Notes under the pieces: model-generated
What the model saw: only the letters and a program-made list of their open reading frames with translations
The model's database searches: none
What the model was told of the DNA's origin: nothing
Shown: piece by piece, positions 34,981 to 46,819 of the stretch
Layout: every line of letters starts with the position of its first letter
Position numbering within the stretch: position 1 is the first letter of the stretch
NCBI RefSeq assembly: GCF_020536995.1
Contig: NC_068362.1
Location: 100,825,187 to 100,889,186 of the forward strand
Source: Dreissena polymorpha
Lineage: Eukaryota > Mollusca > Bivalvia > Myida > Dreissenidae
Length of the DNA: 64,000 nucleotides
Direction: 5' to 3'
Translations under genes and position numbers: made by a program

Positions 34981-36005
34981 ATATGATTTAAAAACTTCAA
35001 AAGCATATATTAAGCAATAAAAATGTATAACCCCTGCATAAAGCAACACATGGAATATTCAGAACTTTTCTTAACATTGCCCTTATTATATTGATAATTA
35101 TTGCCCTCAAATTCTGAACTTTACCCCTTATTCCATGCATAATATCATACAAAAAACATGAATTGTTCAAAAGTTCCCCTTCATACCAATATATTCAAAA
35201 AAAGATTTTACTACCTTTCTATTTTAATTTTAGCATCAAAGGTTACTGGAAACAAACAGTAATTTAGACACAAAGATACTTATTAAATAAAATACACACT
35301 TTCTTTCAATTATATATATATATGAATTGTTAACTGATAAAATTGGGCTCAAAATTTATAATGTTTACCATTATTGGGTACGGACATTTGCCCCTAGGAC
35401 ATAAGCCCCTTCAAAAAAGTGCATGCTAGGACATTAGCCCCCAGGTGTCTTAAAACGTTCAAAACTGTTTTAAAGTAACAATTATTAATATGTTGAAGTC
35501 TAATATATTTTTTTGCAATATAAAGTCATAACATATGCTTACACATACAGCAATTCATAAAGGTGTGAAGCATAATGAATCATTTTTCAACAAACACCAA
35601 TAATTAATGTATTAATGGGTAAACTGTAATACCGATTAACCTATCAGAATCTTCTTAAATTAGTTGAAGGCTTGAAGCCAAACATATAGTACAGAAGATG
35701 CAATACTCTTGTTGTTTATCCAGTTGTTAAAACATAAAAACTTTTCTTAAGTTTTAATCACTCTTAAAATATACACAATTTTAAAGTAAAACATAGTTAT
35801 ATATATATATACATATAGTATACTAAGTGCACTGTTTGTTACTAAAAATCTTATAAAAAATACATTTTGTGTACCTAATTCTATGACCATGACATGTTTT
35901 ACAATATTTCATCAGTGTTGCAATGGTGGAGTCCATTGTGGTATGTCAGGTAAGTGTTGTTTTGTCAAAGTATGAATCAAATCTGATCATAAATACAGGT
36001 ACATT
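34981..36005. other. AT-rich spacer with a word-repeat remnant
   Basis: At 35382-35450 the phrases 'ggacatttgcccctaggaca' and 'ggacattagcccccagg' are a diverged copy of the word family that builds the foldback element at 39.6-40.3 kb. The remainder is AT-rich with TATA runs (35316, 35800). Confidence 0.4.
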
Positions 36006-36009
36006 ACTG

Positions 36010-36450
36010 TCATGATAATAAGAAAGTATTTGAAGTTTGAAAGCAATAGCCTATATACTTTAGAAGTGAATCTAAACACAAAATATTCAAAGTTACTAAG
36101 TTAACAAAGGGCCATAATTCCAACTTATGCAAGTTATGCAACTTTTCCTGTACAGTCCCCTTATGATAGTTAGCAAGTGTTCCAATTCTGAAAGCAATAG
36201 CTATGATAGTTAGGAGTAAAGTAAACCAAAACACAAAACTTTACCAAATTTTCAATTTTCTAAATATAAAAGCGGCCATGATTCTGTGAAATGCCAGTCA
36301 GAGTTACATAACTTGCACAGTCTCCTTATTATAATTAGAGAGTGTTGCAAGAAGAAAGCAATAGCTTTGATACTGAATAATTATACTTAATTACTTAATT
36401 TACTTAACCAAAGTTTCAATTTTCTGTGTAAAAAGGGAACATAATTCTTA
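36010..36450. repeat. Copy of the 'gggccataattctg' repeat family
   Basis: Phrases 'gaaagcaatagc', 'gggccataattc' and 'cagtccccttatgatagtta' recur at about 150-200 bp. The same unit forms the long array at 40.55-42.38 kb. Confidence 0.6.
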
Positions 36451-36489
36451 CAAAATGCTTGATACCCAAGGATCATTCCTCGTTTCGTT

Positions 36490-36790
36490 CAAATCAACCC
36501 AAAAGCCTTTTACTAAGTTCTTCATTTCTACACCGATTCACTTCAAATTGATACTGAACTTCTCGTATGACAATTCGGTCAATCTCAACTATGCATGGCC
36601 CCATTACCAACCCTGGGGCGCCCTGCCCACATAGGTCACACCCACCCAAACGCCTTTTACTATAACTTCTTCATTTCGACACCAATTCACTTCTAATTGA
36701 TATTGAACTTCTCTTATGACAATACGGTCAATCTCAACTATGCATGGCCTCATTACCAACCCTGGGGTACACCTAGGTCAAACATTCGGC
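36490..36790. repeat. Tandem duplication of about 150 bp
   Basis: Two copies share 'gccttttacta', 'cttcatttc', 'gacaat.cggtcaatctcaac' and 'cattaccaaccctgggg'. They are about 85-90% alike by eye. Confidence 0.7.
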
Positions 36791-36871
36791 GTGGGGATAT
36801 GCGTCGGCCTCGTCCGCGCCATTTCTAGTTGACATTGGTTTCACCCAAAAGCTTTTTTTTTTTAATTTTGG

Positions 36872-37340
36872 TCACCATGAATATTGCTTTAAAACTGAGT
36901 GAAAGTTAATACTGCTTTAAAACTAAGTCAAAATTAATTCTGCTTTAAAACTGGGTTGCCATGAATACTGCTTCAAGAGTTACAATGAATACTGCTTTAA
37001 GAGTCGCCATTAATACTGCTTTAATGACTGAGTCGCAATGAACACTGCTTTAAAACTGAGTCGCCATGAATACTGCTGTAAGAGTCACAATAAATGCTGC
37101 TTTAAAACTGAATCACAATGAATACTGCTTTAAACCTGAGTTACCATGAATACTGCTTAAAGAGTTACAATAAATACTGCTTTAAAACTGAGTCACAATG
37201 AATACTGCTTTAAAACTGAGTACAATAAATACTGCTTTAAGAGTAACAATGAATACTGCTTGAAAACTGAGTCAAAATGAAAACTGCTTTTAATCTGAGT
37301 CACAATAAATAATGCCTTAATTAATCTGAGTCACAATTAA
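36872..37340. repeat. Minisatellite of about 28 bp, diverged
   Basis: The unit 'aatactgctttaaaactgag' plus 'tcacaatg' and shortened forms is repeated some fifteen times or more. A related degenerate 'actgatataaaactgagt' array occurs at 43.2-43.7 kb. A TIR element has inserted at its right end. Confidence 0.75.
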
Positions 37341-37347
37341 CAATTAA

Positions 37348-39175
37348 TAGACGAGTTAACGCGTGACGTCACACGCACCTGCAAAGTTTAGTCTCCGCCC
37401 ACTGGTTGGCAAAAGAGGTGGAATTTATATAAGCGCATATAGAGAAGGTTGACGAAATCTTCGTTTTTAATGATAATCATGCACAATATCAAATATAATT
37501 TTACTAATTATGTCTGAATAAAACATTAGCATGCAAGGAAATGCATCTTTGGAACGATTACATTGTTGTTATTATTATTTGTTTTTACTGACAACGAACT
37601 CGGGAGTGGAACACAATCTAAGAGTTCGGTATGTGGTTAAACAAAAATCTCTCTATTCTTGGCACTTCCTCGCGACCATTTTTAGTTAAAAAATGCTCAG
37701 AAATTGAAATTCTTTCAGAATAAATTAAATTTAATGAACGAAAACAAATAAGGATAAAAACAAACGACGAATAGGTCAATTGTATGTACGCGACTTATAG
37801 GGTAACTGATTTGAACCTTATATGTCTGGAAAAACTTACCTTCTTACACATTCAATAAATTATATTGTTTAATGTAATTGTTTTATTTAATTGTTCACAC
37901 TAATTTAGGCACTCTTTGTAGCAGCATTTATATCCCGGTGTTTAATTGCACCTTTGTTATCACTAACCGATTATCTCGTTATGATCGGATACTGTCCAGA
38001 CAATTACAAAGAAAACATGGTGGCATAAACCCAGGGACCTATACTTGGGCCCCTGCATAAACCACATGTTGCAGACGAGTGTCTGGTCAGTAAACATAAG
38101 TCACGATACCTCAATGTCATCTCTTGGCATATTGAGCAATCATTCAAGCCACATTTTAAAGCTTAAAATACTGATAAGTTAATGTTAAAATGAAATATTT
38201 TAAAATTTTAACAAAAATGAAGTAATTTGTCGGAAATGTATTAACGGGAACGAGTGTATAAATTTATTAGCCAGTTAAACTTAATAATACATTGTTTAAT
38301 AACTATACATTTTAAATATTGGGCAATTTTACTGCTATTTGCAATTAAGGTATTAAACGGGTACCGGCAAAAGTTAACTCCGCTATTACGTGTAAAGATT
38401 GTACATTACTGCAGATTCCGAAACACGATCATGAACATAAGCATTCACAAAAGGGGCCGTTAGATAAATTAAATATATGCATTTATCATAAAATGCTATA
38501 TTTTCATCACTCCTTATTACTAATAGAGATTTCAATAGACATGCAAAAACAGTTCAATTTGCGTAATTAATATGCAGGGTTTTTCCGTTTGCATGCTAAA
38601 TTGAATTTATATTCATTCAATGTAAACAAAACGTAAATTCATTCAATGTAAAAGAAAATTACCACAATATTTAAAAACAGTACTGTATGCCGCTTTTTAG
38701 GGCTTTGTTTTTATAATTGATTAAATGCACCTCTGACTCTATCGATCGCTGATGAAATAAAATGCTATCCACACCACTATTAATTATAATACAATTAATA
38801 TATGTTTTATTAGTGTTGAAATATAATTTATTCAAGTCTTATTATCAGAAAGAATACGGATAATGTATTATTTTGTTTTGCGGAATTGTCAGTATTAAAT
38901 CTTCCGATCACGTTTACTATATGCTAATAACTACTTCGTATTTTTATGAAGAGGAAATTTTATTTGTGAATATACATTTATTTGGTACTAAATATGCTAT
39001 ACTTGCACTTTTTTAAAAAGGGTTTTAATGTTTATTTCGTTTTTATTATCAATTTATTGACTAAACAAAAGCCCTTTATACATGTTTTACGTTACTGTAA
39101 CCAGTGTTTTTGCCAACCAGTCAGTGCGCATGCGCGGAAAATCCCGAATGTAAACAATAACAATTAACTCGTCTA
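37348..39175. mobile_element. 1.8-kb TIR element inside the minisatellite
   Basis: The left end TAGACGAGTTAA and right end TTAACTCGTCTA are inverse. Further in, 'actggttggcaaa' at the left matches 'tttgccaaccagt' at the right, so the ends are related over about 70 bp with a gap. Flanking sequence 'caattaa' and 'tactgctgtaa' join to re-form the minisatellite unit, so the borders are sound. The duplication is TA or absent. GC-rich ends contain 'gcgtgacgtcacacgc' (left) and 'gcgcatgcgcgg' (right). The inside is AT-rich with no recognisable transposase, so it is a non-autonomous DNA transposon, perhaps Tc1/mariner-like. Confidence 0.75.
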
Positions 39176-39421
39176 TACTGCTGTAATTGGTAGCAGGCTC
39201 TTAGTCTTATTAAGACCCAAGCTTTTTTGGCCCAGTCCTAAAACCTGGACTATATTTAATTACACTCATTTTTTTAAACTTACTTAAAACACCATTATCG
39301 CTTAACAAACTGTTACCAATTTATGTTTTGGTTTAGAATTTATGAAAGCAGTTATAGAGCGTTGGATCGTTGCATTTTATTATAATTGATAAAAGGAATT
39401 TAAACTGAGTCACAATGACTA

Positions 39422-39565
39422 AACAAGAGCACCGCCTAGCAGGTGCAGACCGCTCATCTATTTGTCAAAGTATGCATCAAATCAGATCATAAATAAAGAA
39501 GTTATGGCAATTTTAGCAAAATTGTGAGTGTGTGGACATTTATTACATTATCTTTCAAAAATGAT
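39422..39565. repeat. Start of GAGCACCGCC dispersed repeat
   Basis: It starts 'aaacaagagcaccgcctagc', a typical opening of a bivalve dispersed repeat, and continues with 'gtcaaagtatgcatcaaatc'. The same continuation occurs at 40568 and 41207. A phrase 'acatttattacattatcttt' is repeated at 40433. Confidence 0.5.
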
Positions 39566-39589
39566 TGTTTTACTTTCTTTTTTGGGGGT

Positions 39590-40335
39590 GGGGGGGGGGG
39601 GGGATCCAGACATAAGCCCCCCAGGACAAAACCCCCCCAATGAAAAAATGAACATTTGGACAATTGCCCCCCAGAAGAAATGACAGGTAGGATATAAGCC
39701 CCCCAGTGCTTATTTTGCATCTGGACATTTGCCCCCCAGTGCTTATTTTAGAAGTGGACATTTGCCCCCCACCAGTGCCTAATTTTTAACGACATTACTC
39801 AATTGAGCAGATAATCATGTCCAATTATCACCACCTTTTAATCCTTTTGATTGATTAAATACAGAAGCCTTTAATTTTCATTAACAAGTATATGATCAAA
39901 GCCACATGTAACACCTTTAACAAGCTGATAATCCTTTTGATTGATTAATTAAAAAACAATTCAAATTCTTTAAGATGTTTGTTTTACCTAAGATTAGGCA
40001 ATTAAAGTGAGTTTCTGGACCTTTTTTATTTCGAATTATAATGATCCAAGTTACTATGATTATATATTTATGAGATATGAAATAATACTGAATCCAAATA
40101 CAGAGATATACTAGTCTAATGGAAACAACATATGATATTAGCACTGGGGGCAAATGTCCACTCCTTAAATAAGCACTGGGGGGCAAATATCCAGATGCAA
40201 AATAAGCACTGGGGGGCTTATATCCTACCTGTTATTACTACTGGGGGGCAATTGTCCAAATGTTCATTTTTTCATTGGGGGGGGTTTTGTCCTGGGGGGC
40301 TTATGTCCTACAATCATTTCAATCGGGGGGGGGGG
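39590..40335. repeat. Foldback element of G/C-run words
   Basis: The left arm (about 39598-39780) and right arm (about 40135-40316) are inverse. Both consist of the words 'ggacatttgccccccagtgc', 'ataagccccccag' and 'ttcattttttcattggggg' in one sense or the other. A 350-bp AT-rich centre separates them. Runs of 6-14 G or C recur along both arms, so G-quadruplexes on either strand and a large hairpin are possible. The structure resembles foldback (FB-like) elements; no frame. Confidence 0.75.
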
Positions 40336-40379
40336 GGATTCTTGGGTGGGATGGTTGGACAGTCTTTAAAAGAAAATAT

Positions 40380-40525
40380 ATAATATTTTTTATGGGGGTC
40401 GGGGGGGGGGGTGAAAGGGGGGTATAGTGTGGTCATTTATTACATGATCTTTCAAAAATAAGACGAACAAAATGGGGAAAAAAATGTTGGGGGGGGGTTT
40501 CTGGGGGGGGGGGCGTGGGGAATAG
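40380..40525. repeat. G-run patch next to the foldback element
   Basis: Several runs of 8-10 G occur (40402-40411, 40490-40498, 40504-40514) with 'ggtcatttattacatgatct' between, which copies 39533-39560. It appears to be a degenerate duplication at the right border of the foldback element. Confidence 0.5.
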
Positions 40526-40539
40526 TTTGGGTGAAGTCT

Positions 40540-42381
40540 ATTGTGGTATGTCTGGTAAGTGTTGTTTTGTCAAAGTATGAATCAAATCTGATCATAAATA
40601 AAGAAGTAATGGAAATTTTTGAAAAATGTAATACTTTGACCTTGACAGTCAAGGTCATTCAAAGGTCAAAGTCAAATTCAACTTGCAAGGTACAGTACCC
40701 TCATAATAGTTAGAAAGTATTTGAAGTTTGAAAGCAATAACCTTTATACGTTAGAAGTAAAGTGGATCTAAACACACAATTTAACCAAATATTCAAAGCT
40801 ACTAAGTCAAAAAAGGGCCATAATTCTGTCGAAATGACAACCATTTGCCAGGTACAGTAACGTCATAATAGTAAGAAAGTATATTAATCTTTAAAGCAAT
40901 AGCCTTGATACTTTAGAAATAAAGTGCATGTTCATAAAAAATTTAAAAAATATTCAAAGTTACTAAGTCAAAAAAGGGCAATAATTCTGTCAAAATGACA
41001 ACCAGAGTTATTCAACTTGTCCTGTACTGTCCCCTTAGGATAGTGCGGGAGTGTTCCAAATATGAAAGTAATATCTATGATACTTTAGGAGTAAAGTGGA
41101 CCAAAACACAAAAGTGAACCAAATTTTCAATTTTCTAAGTATAAATGGTCCATTATTATGTGGTTTGGGTGGAGTCTATTGTAGTATGTCAGGTAAGAGT
41201 TGTTTTGTCAAAGTATCAATCAAATCTGATCATAAATAACGAAGTCATGGCAATTTTAGATAAATTTTGTTATTTGACCTTTAGGGTCAAGGTCATTCAA
41301 AGGTCAAGGTAAAATTAAACTTGCCAGGTACAGTACCCTCATGATAGTATGAATGTATTTGAAGTTTGAAAGCAATAGCCTTGATACTTTAGAAGTAAAG
41401 TGGATGTAAACACAAAATTTAACTATATATTTAAAGTTATTAGTCAAAAAAGGGCCATAATTTCGTCAAAATGACAACAAGAGTTATGCAACTTGTCCTG
41501 TACAGTCCCCTTATGATAGTTTGTGAGTGTTTCAAGTCTGAAAGCAATAGCTATGATACTTCAGGAGTAAAGTGGTACCACGAAACTTAACGAAATTTTC
41601 TAAGTATAAAGGGGCCATAATTCTGTCAAAATGCCAGTCAGAGTTACATAACTTTGCCTGCACAGTCCCCGAATGATAGTTAGTAAGTGTTGCAAGTATG
41701 AAAGCAATCGTTTGATACTGTAGGAATAAAGTGGACCTAAACACAAAACTTAACCAAATTTTCAATTTTTAAGTATAAAAAGGGCACATAATTCTGTAAA
41801 AATGCACACCAGAGTTATCAAACTTTGCCTGTCCAGTACCCTCATGATAGTTAGTAAGTGTACCAAGTTTGAATGCAATAGCTTTGATACTTAAGGAATA
41901 AAATGGACCTAAACACAAAACTTAACCAAATTTTCAATTTCTTACGTATAAAAAAAGGGCACATAATTGTGTCAAAATGCACACCAGAGTTATCAAACTT
42001 TGCCTGCCCAGTCCCCTCATGATAGTAAGTAAGTGTTCCAAGTATGAAAGCAATATCTATGATACTTTAGGGGTAAAGTGGACCAAAACACAAAACTTAA
42101 CCAAATTTTCAAGTATAAAGGGCCCATAATTCCGTCAAAATGCCAGTCAGAGTTACATAACTTTGCCTGCACAGTCCCCTTACGATAGTTAGTAAGTGTT
42201 GCAAGTATGAAAGCAATGGCTTTGATACTTTAGGAAAAAAGTGGACCTAAACACAAAACTTAACCAAAATTTCAATTTTCTAAGTATAAAAAGGGCACAT
42301 AATTCTGTCAAAATGCCAGTCAGAGTTACATAACTTTGCCTGCCCAGTCCCCTCATGATAGTAAGTAAGTGTACCAAGTTT
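40540..42381. repeat. Tandem array of the 'gggccataattctg' family
   Basis: Units of roughly 200-230 bp, each with 'agggccataattctgtcaaa', 'cctgtacagtccccttatga', 'gtgttccaag.atgaaagcaa' and 'gtggacctaaacacaaaact', are repeated at least seven times with variable length. The array resumes at 42930 after an insertion. The short minus-strand frames in it are by-products. Confidence 0.75.
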
Positions 42382-42390
42382 GAATGCAAT

Positions 42391-42920
42391 GAATCCGGGT
42401 CCGTTCACCCTAATTTCAGTTCGCCCTTATTCCCCTTCGCCCTAAATCCTGTTCGCCCTGGGTCCGTTCGCCCTAAATTTTATTATCAAAGCAGGGGAAA
42501 TATCAAACAAAAAAGTGTTACCGAAATATAAAATACAACGTTCTTTAACTTGTAAGCGTGTTTGTAACATAGGCCAGTAATGTTCACTAATTGCTTATTA
42601 TATTAATTAATGAAAACTTAGGGTACAAACTTGGTTACTTGTGTGAAAAATCAAGATGGCGCGTTACATGTGTGAAAAATCAAGATGGCGCTCTTTAACT
42701 TGTAAGCGTGTTTGTAACAAAGGCCAGTAATTTTCACTTATTGCGATTTATATTAATTAATGAAAACTTAGGTACAAAATTGTTTACATGTGTGAAAAAT
42801 CAACTGTTTATACCCCAATATGCAAATGATAATATAGGGCGAACGGACCCAGGGCGAACGAACCCAGGGCGAACGAACCCAGGGCGAATGTGTAACTATA
42901 GGGCGAACGGACCCGATACC
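42391..42920. mobile_element. 530-bp foldback element with 9-bp duplication
   Basis: It is flanked by GAATGCAAT on both sides (42382-42390 and 42921-42929), a clean 9-bp duplication in the middle of the tandem array. Each end is made of repeated 'gggcgaacggaccc' words (as complement at the left), with TIRs around CGGGTCCGTTC. Inside, a unit of about 145 bp containing 'ttaacttgtaagcgtgtttg' and 'gtgaaaaatcaagatggcgc' is duplicated. A 9-bp duplication fits MULE-type insertion. It has no frame. Confidence 0.8.
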
Positions 42921-43019
42921 GAATGCAATAGCATTGATACTTTATGAGAAAAGTGTACCTAAACGCAAAACTAAACCGGAAAAAAAATAGATGAGCTAAA
43001 AATGTCTCAATAGACAATG

Positions 43020-43950
43020 ATTAAACCCTTAAACACTCAGATCAATTTGGAAGCGTGTTTTTTTTTTCCCTTAGAAAATCAAATATTGTAAATTTTAGGC
43101 TTCATTCCCAACCTTAAGATACTGATGAGCAGGAAACAGTGTAAAACAAGAACAGACTTCGAGTTACTTGCATGCTGTTCTGGTTGCATATAGCCATTTT
43201 CACTTTGCTTCCAAGCAGGAAAGGGTTAAACTTATTTCCAGTGCACATTGATATATAACTGAGTATCATGCAATTCATACTGATATAAAACTGCATCCCA
43301 ATTAATACTGATACAAAACTGAGTAACAAAAAAATTCTAATATAAAACTGCAAAACAACAATTAATACTGATATACAACTTAATAACTTATTAAATTAAA
43401 TGTATGATAAATAACTCCTTAAAAAAGACATTAATATTAAGTATTAATAAAATCAATATCCAGTCCATGTTCTTTTGCAAAAATGGTATCATTTCAATGT
43501 GAGTCACAATGACTCAAAACTGAGTCTCAATAAATAATGATTTAAACTTATAATTTCCAATGCATATTTATATAAAACTGCATGCTTATATATATAATGA
43601 ATACTGATACAAAACTGAGTCACAAAAAATACTTATATAAAACTGAGTTACAATTAATACTGACATACAAATTAATAATTAATTATATTAAATGATGTAC
43701 GCACATAATGTGCTATGTTATAACCTTATTAAGCATAAACTTTTATGATAATAACTCCGTAATAAAAATATTATACGCTCAATGTTCTTTCCTAAAAATG
43801 GTAACATCATTACAATGTCACAGTAAATTGGAATAAACAGAATATTTGAAGTAAATGAATTTATATAAATAAAGAATTGCTTATAAAAGAATTGTAATTT
43901 TAATGTAAAGTTTGAAATCAACTTACATTTTGTTTCTCAAATCTGTGTTA
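43020..43950. repeat. Degenerate 'tgatataaaactgagt' repeats in AT-rich DNA
   Basis: Between 43245 and 43680 the phrase 'tactgatataaaactg' and variants recur with irregular spacing. It is probably an old relative of the 36.9-37.3 kb minisatellite. No gene is seen in the stretch. Confidence 0.5.
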
Positions 43951-43952
43951 AG

Positions 43953-44060
43953 TATAGTTCCTCACACGAACACAAAACACAACTGTTGGGAAAAAAGAAA
44001 TAATGTTATAGTTCCTCACACGAACACAAAACACAACTGTTGGGAAAAAAGAAATAATGT
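43953..44060. repeat. Perfect 54-bp direct duplication
   Basis: Bases 43953-44006 and 44007-44060 are the same sequence, starting 'tatagttcctcacacgaaca', in tandem. The copies look identical, so the duplication is recent (or an assembly artefact). Confidence 0.85.
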
Positions 44061-44414
44061 GAGTTTAAATAAAAAAGCAAATAACCATAATCCAATCAAA
44101 TCAAGTTGAATTCATACGCTTATAAGAAACCTTTATTAAAAACATCCCAAATACCATGTATATTCCAGTGACACGAAAGGACCCATGTCATTTTTACCTG
44201 GCTCCTAAATTTTCTGGCTCAACCATGGTGTCTTAAGCTGTGGCAAGAGGCAAGCTCCCTTAAATGGCATTTGACACCTCTGGTCCCTATCTGCCTGTTT
44301 AATAACAATAGTGTCAGCAGTTTCACACCTACCAATACACAAGTTTGTATTTAGACAAAGTCCTTATTTTAAATAAAATAATGGCTAAAATAAAGATAAA
44401 ATTGTGCGTTAAAA

Positions 44415-44561
44415 CAAGGCTTGTCATTATAGGATGACATACACATGTATGCCCTCTTTTTCCACATTTTTCGAAACCTAAACGCAAACTTTAAGTGTGA
44501 CGGAATTTCAGATGGACAGTGCGATCACTAGTTATATGCCCACCCTCGGGGGCATAAAAAT
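44415..44561. repeat. Tail of a dispersed repeat
   Basis: The end 'tatatgcccaccctcggggg' and 'cataaaaa' matches the ending of the repeat at 29202-29541. It lies in the spacer of the large inverted repeat. Confidence 0.45.
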
Positions 44562-45166
44562 AAGATATATATAATAAAACATAAAATTTAAATAAGATTA
44601 TGACAAACAAATGTTAGTCATAAAACAAATAGTTATTTGATAAGCCACTAACTTGAACTTTAATAATCATTTAACATTGTCAATACTTACAATTTTGAAA
44701 ATTTTAAATGTTTAATTTAAGTAATGATAACATTTGTGTGATCTGAACTTTAAGCACATGCATAAAACCATCTTTTTACAGAGCGAGGCACTTTAATTTA
44801 TCCCACCTCTGAAAGTTGTAATTCTGTTGCTGTGATAGCAATATTATACCCTTGAGTATTTAAAATGCAATAGGATATATCTATATTCTCTTGAATTGCT
44901 TTTTAATTTGAGTTACCAATTTATTGATGTCAATGTTTGTTTTTTAGTTGAATGTGATTTATGTTTTGTGATTTATTCTGGGCGAGGTGTGAGGCTTGAC
45001 ATGTATTTTAGCCGGTTAAAACTGCTGCCACTGAAACAAAAATGAATATTGAGAATATGGCGACATGTACCAGTGTCGTTCTTTTTCCAATCCCATACCA
45101 TAATATTTAATCTGAAATCACCGCTTTGATGGCTTTGAAACTATCAATTTAAAGATGTCATAATTT

Positions 45167-45426
45167 GTCCCCTACCGGTTTCACCGGAGGGGACTTATGG
45201 TTTGCGCTCTGTGTGTCTGTCCTTCAGTCACACTTTTCTGGATCCTGCGATAACTTTAAAAGTTCTTCATATTTGTTCATGAAACTTTAAACATGGATAG
45301 ATGGCAATATAGATATTATGCACGTCATTTCATTTTGTTCATACGTCAAGAATTCTGGTTGCTATGGCAACAAATACTTAAAAAAAATCAAAAAAATCTG
45401 ACAATGGTGGAGCCGGTAGGGGACAT
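45167..45426. mobile_element. 260-bp MITE with TGTCCCCTACCGG ends
   Basis: The ends TGTCCCCTACCGG and CCGGTAGGGGACA are perfect inverse repeats of 13 bp. The interior includes 'gtctgtccttcagtcacact' and 'ggttgctatggcaacaaata'. No frame; superfamily and duplication not determined. It lies in the spacer of the 44160-46712 inverted repeat. Confidence 0.65.
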
Positions 45427-46273
45427 CATTGCTTGGCAATAGTCTTGTTTTGAATGTTTGACTTCGTGTTGTATGTATTGTCCTTTATAGTATAGGCAAT
45501 TGGTCACTAGCCTTCAATAAATACTAGACCCAGTCGCGATGATCGGCTTGATTGTCGAAAAGGTCCATGAAATTTCGGAAAGATATCAGACAGAATCTAT
45601 GCCGATCAAGCAATTGTAGAGCTATGCATGTATATCGAATAGTTCTAGTAATTGGGGTACTCGCTGGTAAAGCGTTTAACTGCATGCATCTTTTATAACA
45701 TATATGTATATAAATGTTTCTACCGGCAATATATATATTTCACGCGATTGCCTTGTCTTTAATATAACTATAATCCATTTGCGATGAGAAATTCGCCTCT
45801 CAAGATGATCTTGAACCATCATACAAATACAATACCGTGTGCATTGGATGATACAACTAAACAAGAAATATCTTTAAAAAAGATATACGGCGTATATCCT
45901 GACTTGGAAATAAAGTAAGAAAAAGTATGTTTTATTTGATTCTGTAGTAGAAACAAAGATGCAAACTTGCTGAAAACAAACCCTTTTCTTTTTAAAGTAA
46001 AAAGGGGTTATAATTATGATAAATTGCCAGGACAGAGTTACGGGCCTTTGTTTTTGACATCTTATATGGTGTGAAGCTAATGATGGTGCCCTAATACTAA
46101 TGATACACGATATAAAGTAAAACAACATGCAATTACTGTGTATGTATGTGTGTGATAGAGAAAATTTTTCCAAACTGTATTTTTTAATATGAATATTAAG
46201 TAACATACATTATGACAACACAAAGTCATGTTTGTATAATTTATATCTGCATTATGTGAGTTGCTGCTTATAT

Positions 46274-46352
46274 GGGATCCCCACCAGGATTTGAACCTGT
46301 ATTTCCTCTCCATATGGAAAGGTGTGTTTCCTTACACTATAAGGATGTTCCC
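46274..46352 (-). tRNA. tRNA-like sequence, probable SINE head or pseudogene
   Basis: On the minus strand the 79 bases contain a perfect B box GGTTCAAATCC inside a T-arm, an A-box-like segment with stem TCCTTA/TAAGGA, and partly pairing ends (GGGA.../...TCCC). The anticodon arm is irregular, so a working tRNA is unlikely. It lies just outside the right arm's inner border of the large inverted repeat. Confidence 0.4.
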
Positions 46353-46819
46353 ATTAACAGCAATATTGGTTACAGCAGTTATTACAATTTTATCTTTATT
46401 TTAGCCATTATTTTATTTAAAATAAGGACTTAGTATAAATACAAACTTGTGTATTGGTAGGTGTGAAACTGCTGACACTATTGTTATTGAACAGACATGG
46501 GCAGGGACAGTGTACTGACTGGTAGGCCGGGCCAAGAGGTGTGAAACAGGCAGACAGGGGCCATAGGTGTGAAACAGGCAAACAGGGACCAGAGGTGTCA
46601 AATGCCATTTAAGGGAGCTTGCCTCTTGCCACAGCTTAAGACACCATGGTTGAGCCACGAAATTTAGGAGCCAGGTAAAAATGACATGGGTCCTCCCGTG
46701 TCACTGGAATATCCACAGACAGAAAAAAAAAACAAAAAAACTTTCTGCTAGAAAGCTGAGTGTTCATATGTACATGCAACTAAACTATTTAAAAAAAATA
46801 AATATTGGTCACGGTCTGT

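Larger units (their letters stand above)
44160..46712. repeat. Large inverted repeat, about 2 kb spacer
   Basis: The left arm (44160-44404) starts 'atattccagtgacacg' and is inverse to the right arm (46385-46712). Shared blocks include 'caaccatggtgtcttaagct', 'ggcatttgacacctctggtc' and 'gtgtcagcagtttcacacct'. The right arm has an extra 80 bp of 'aggtgtgaaacaggca' tandem copies. It could be the long TIRs of a 2.5-kb element or an inverted duplication. The spacer shows no transposase. Confidence 0.75.

Noticed and set aside
39502-40383. Frames with repeated GGxxP or HWGAYI motifs on both strands
   Set aside because: They are translations of the G/C-run word repeats of the foldback element.
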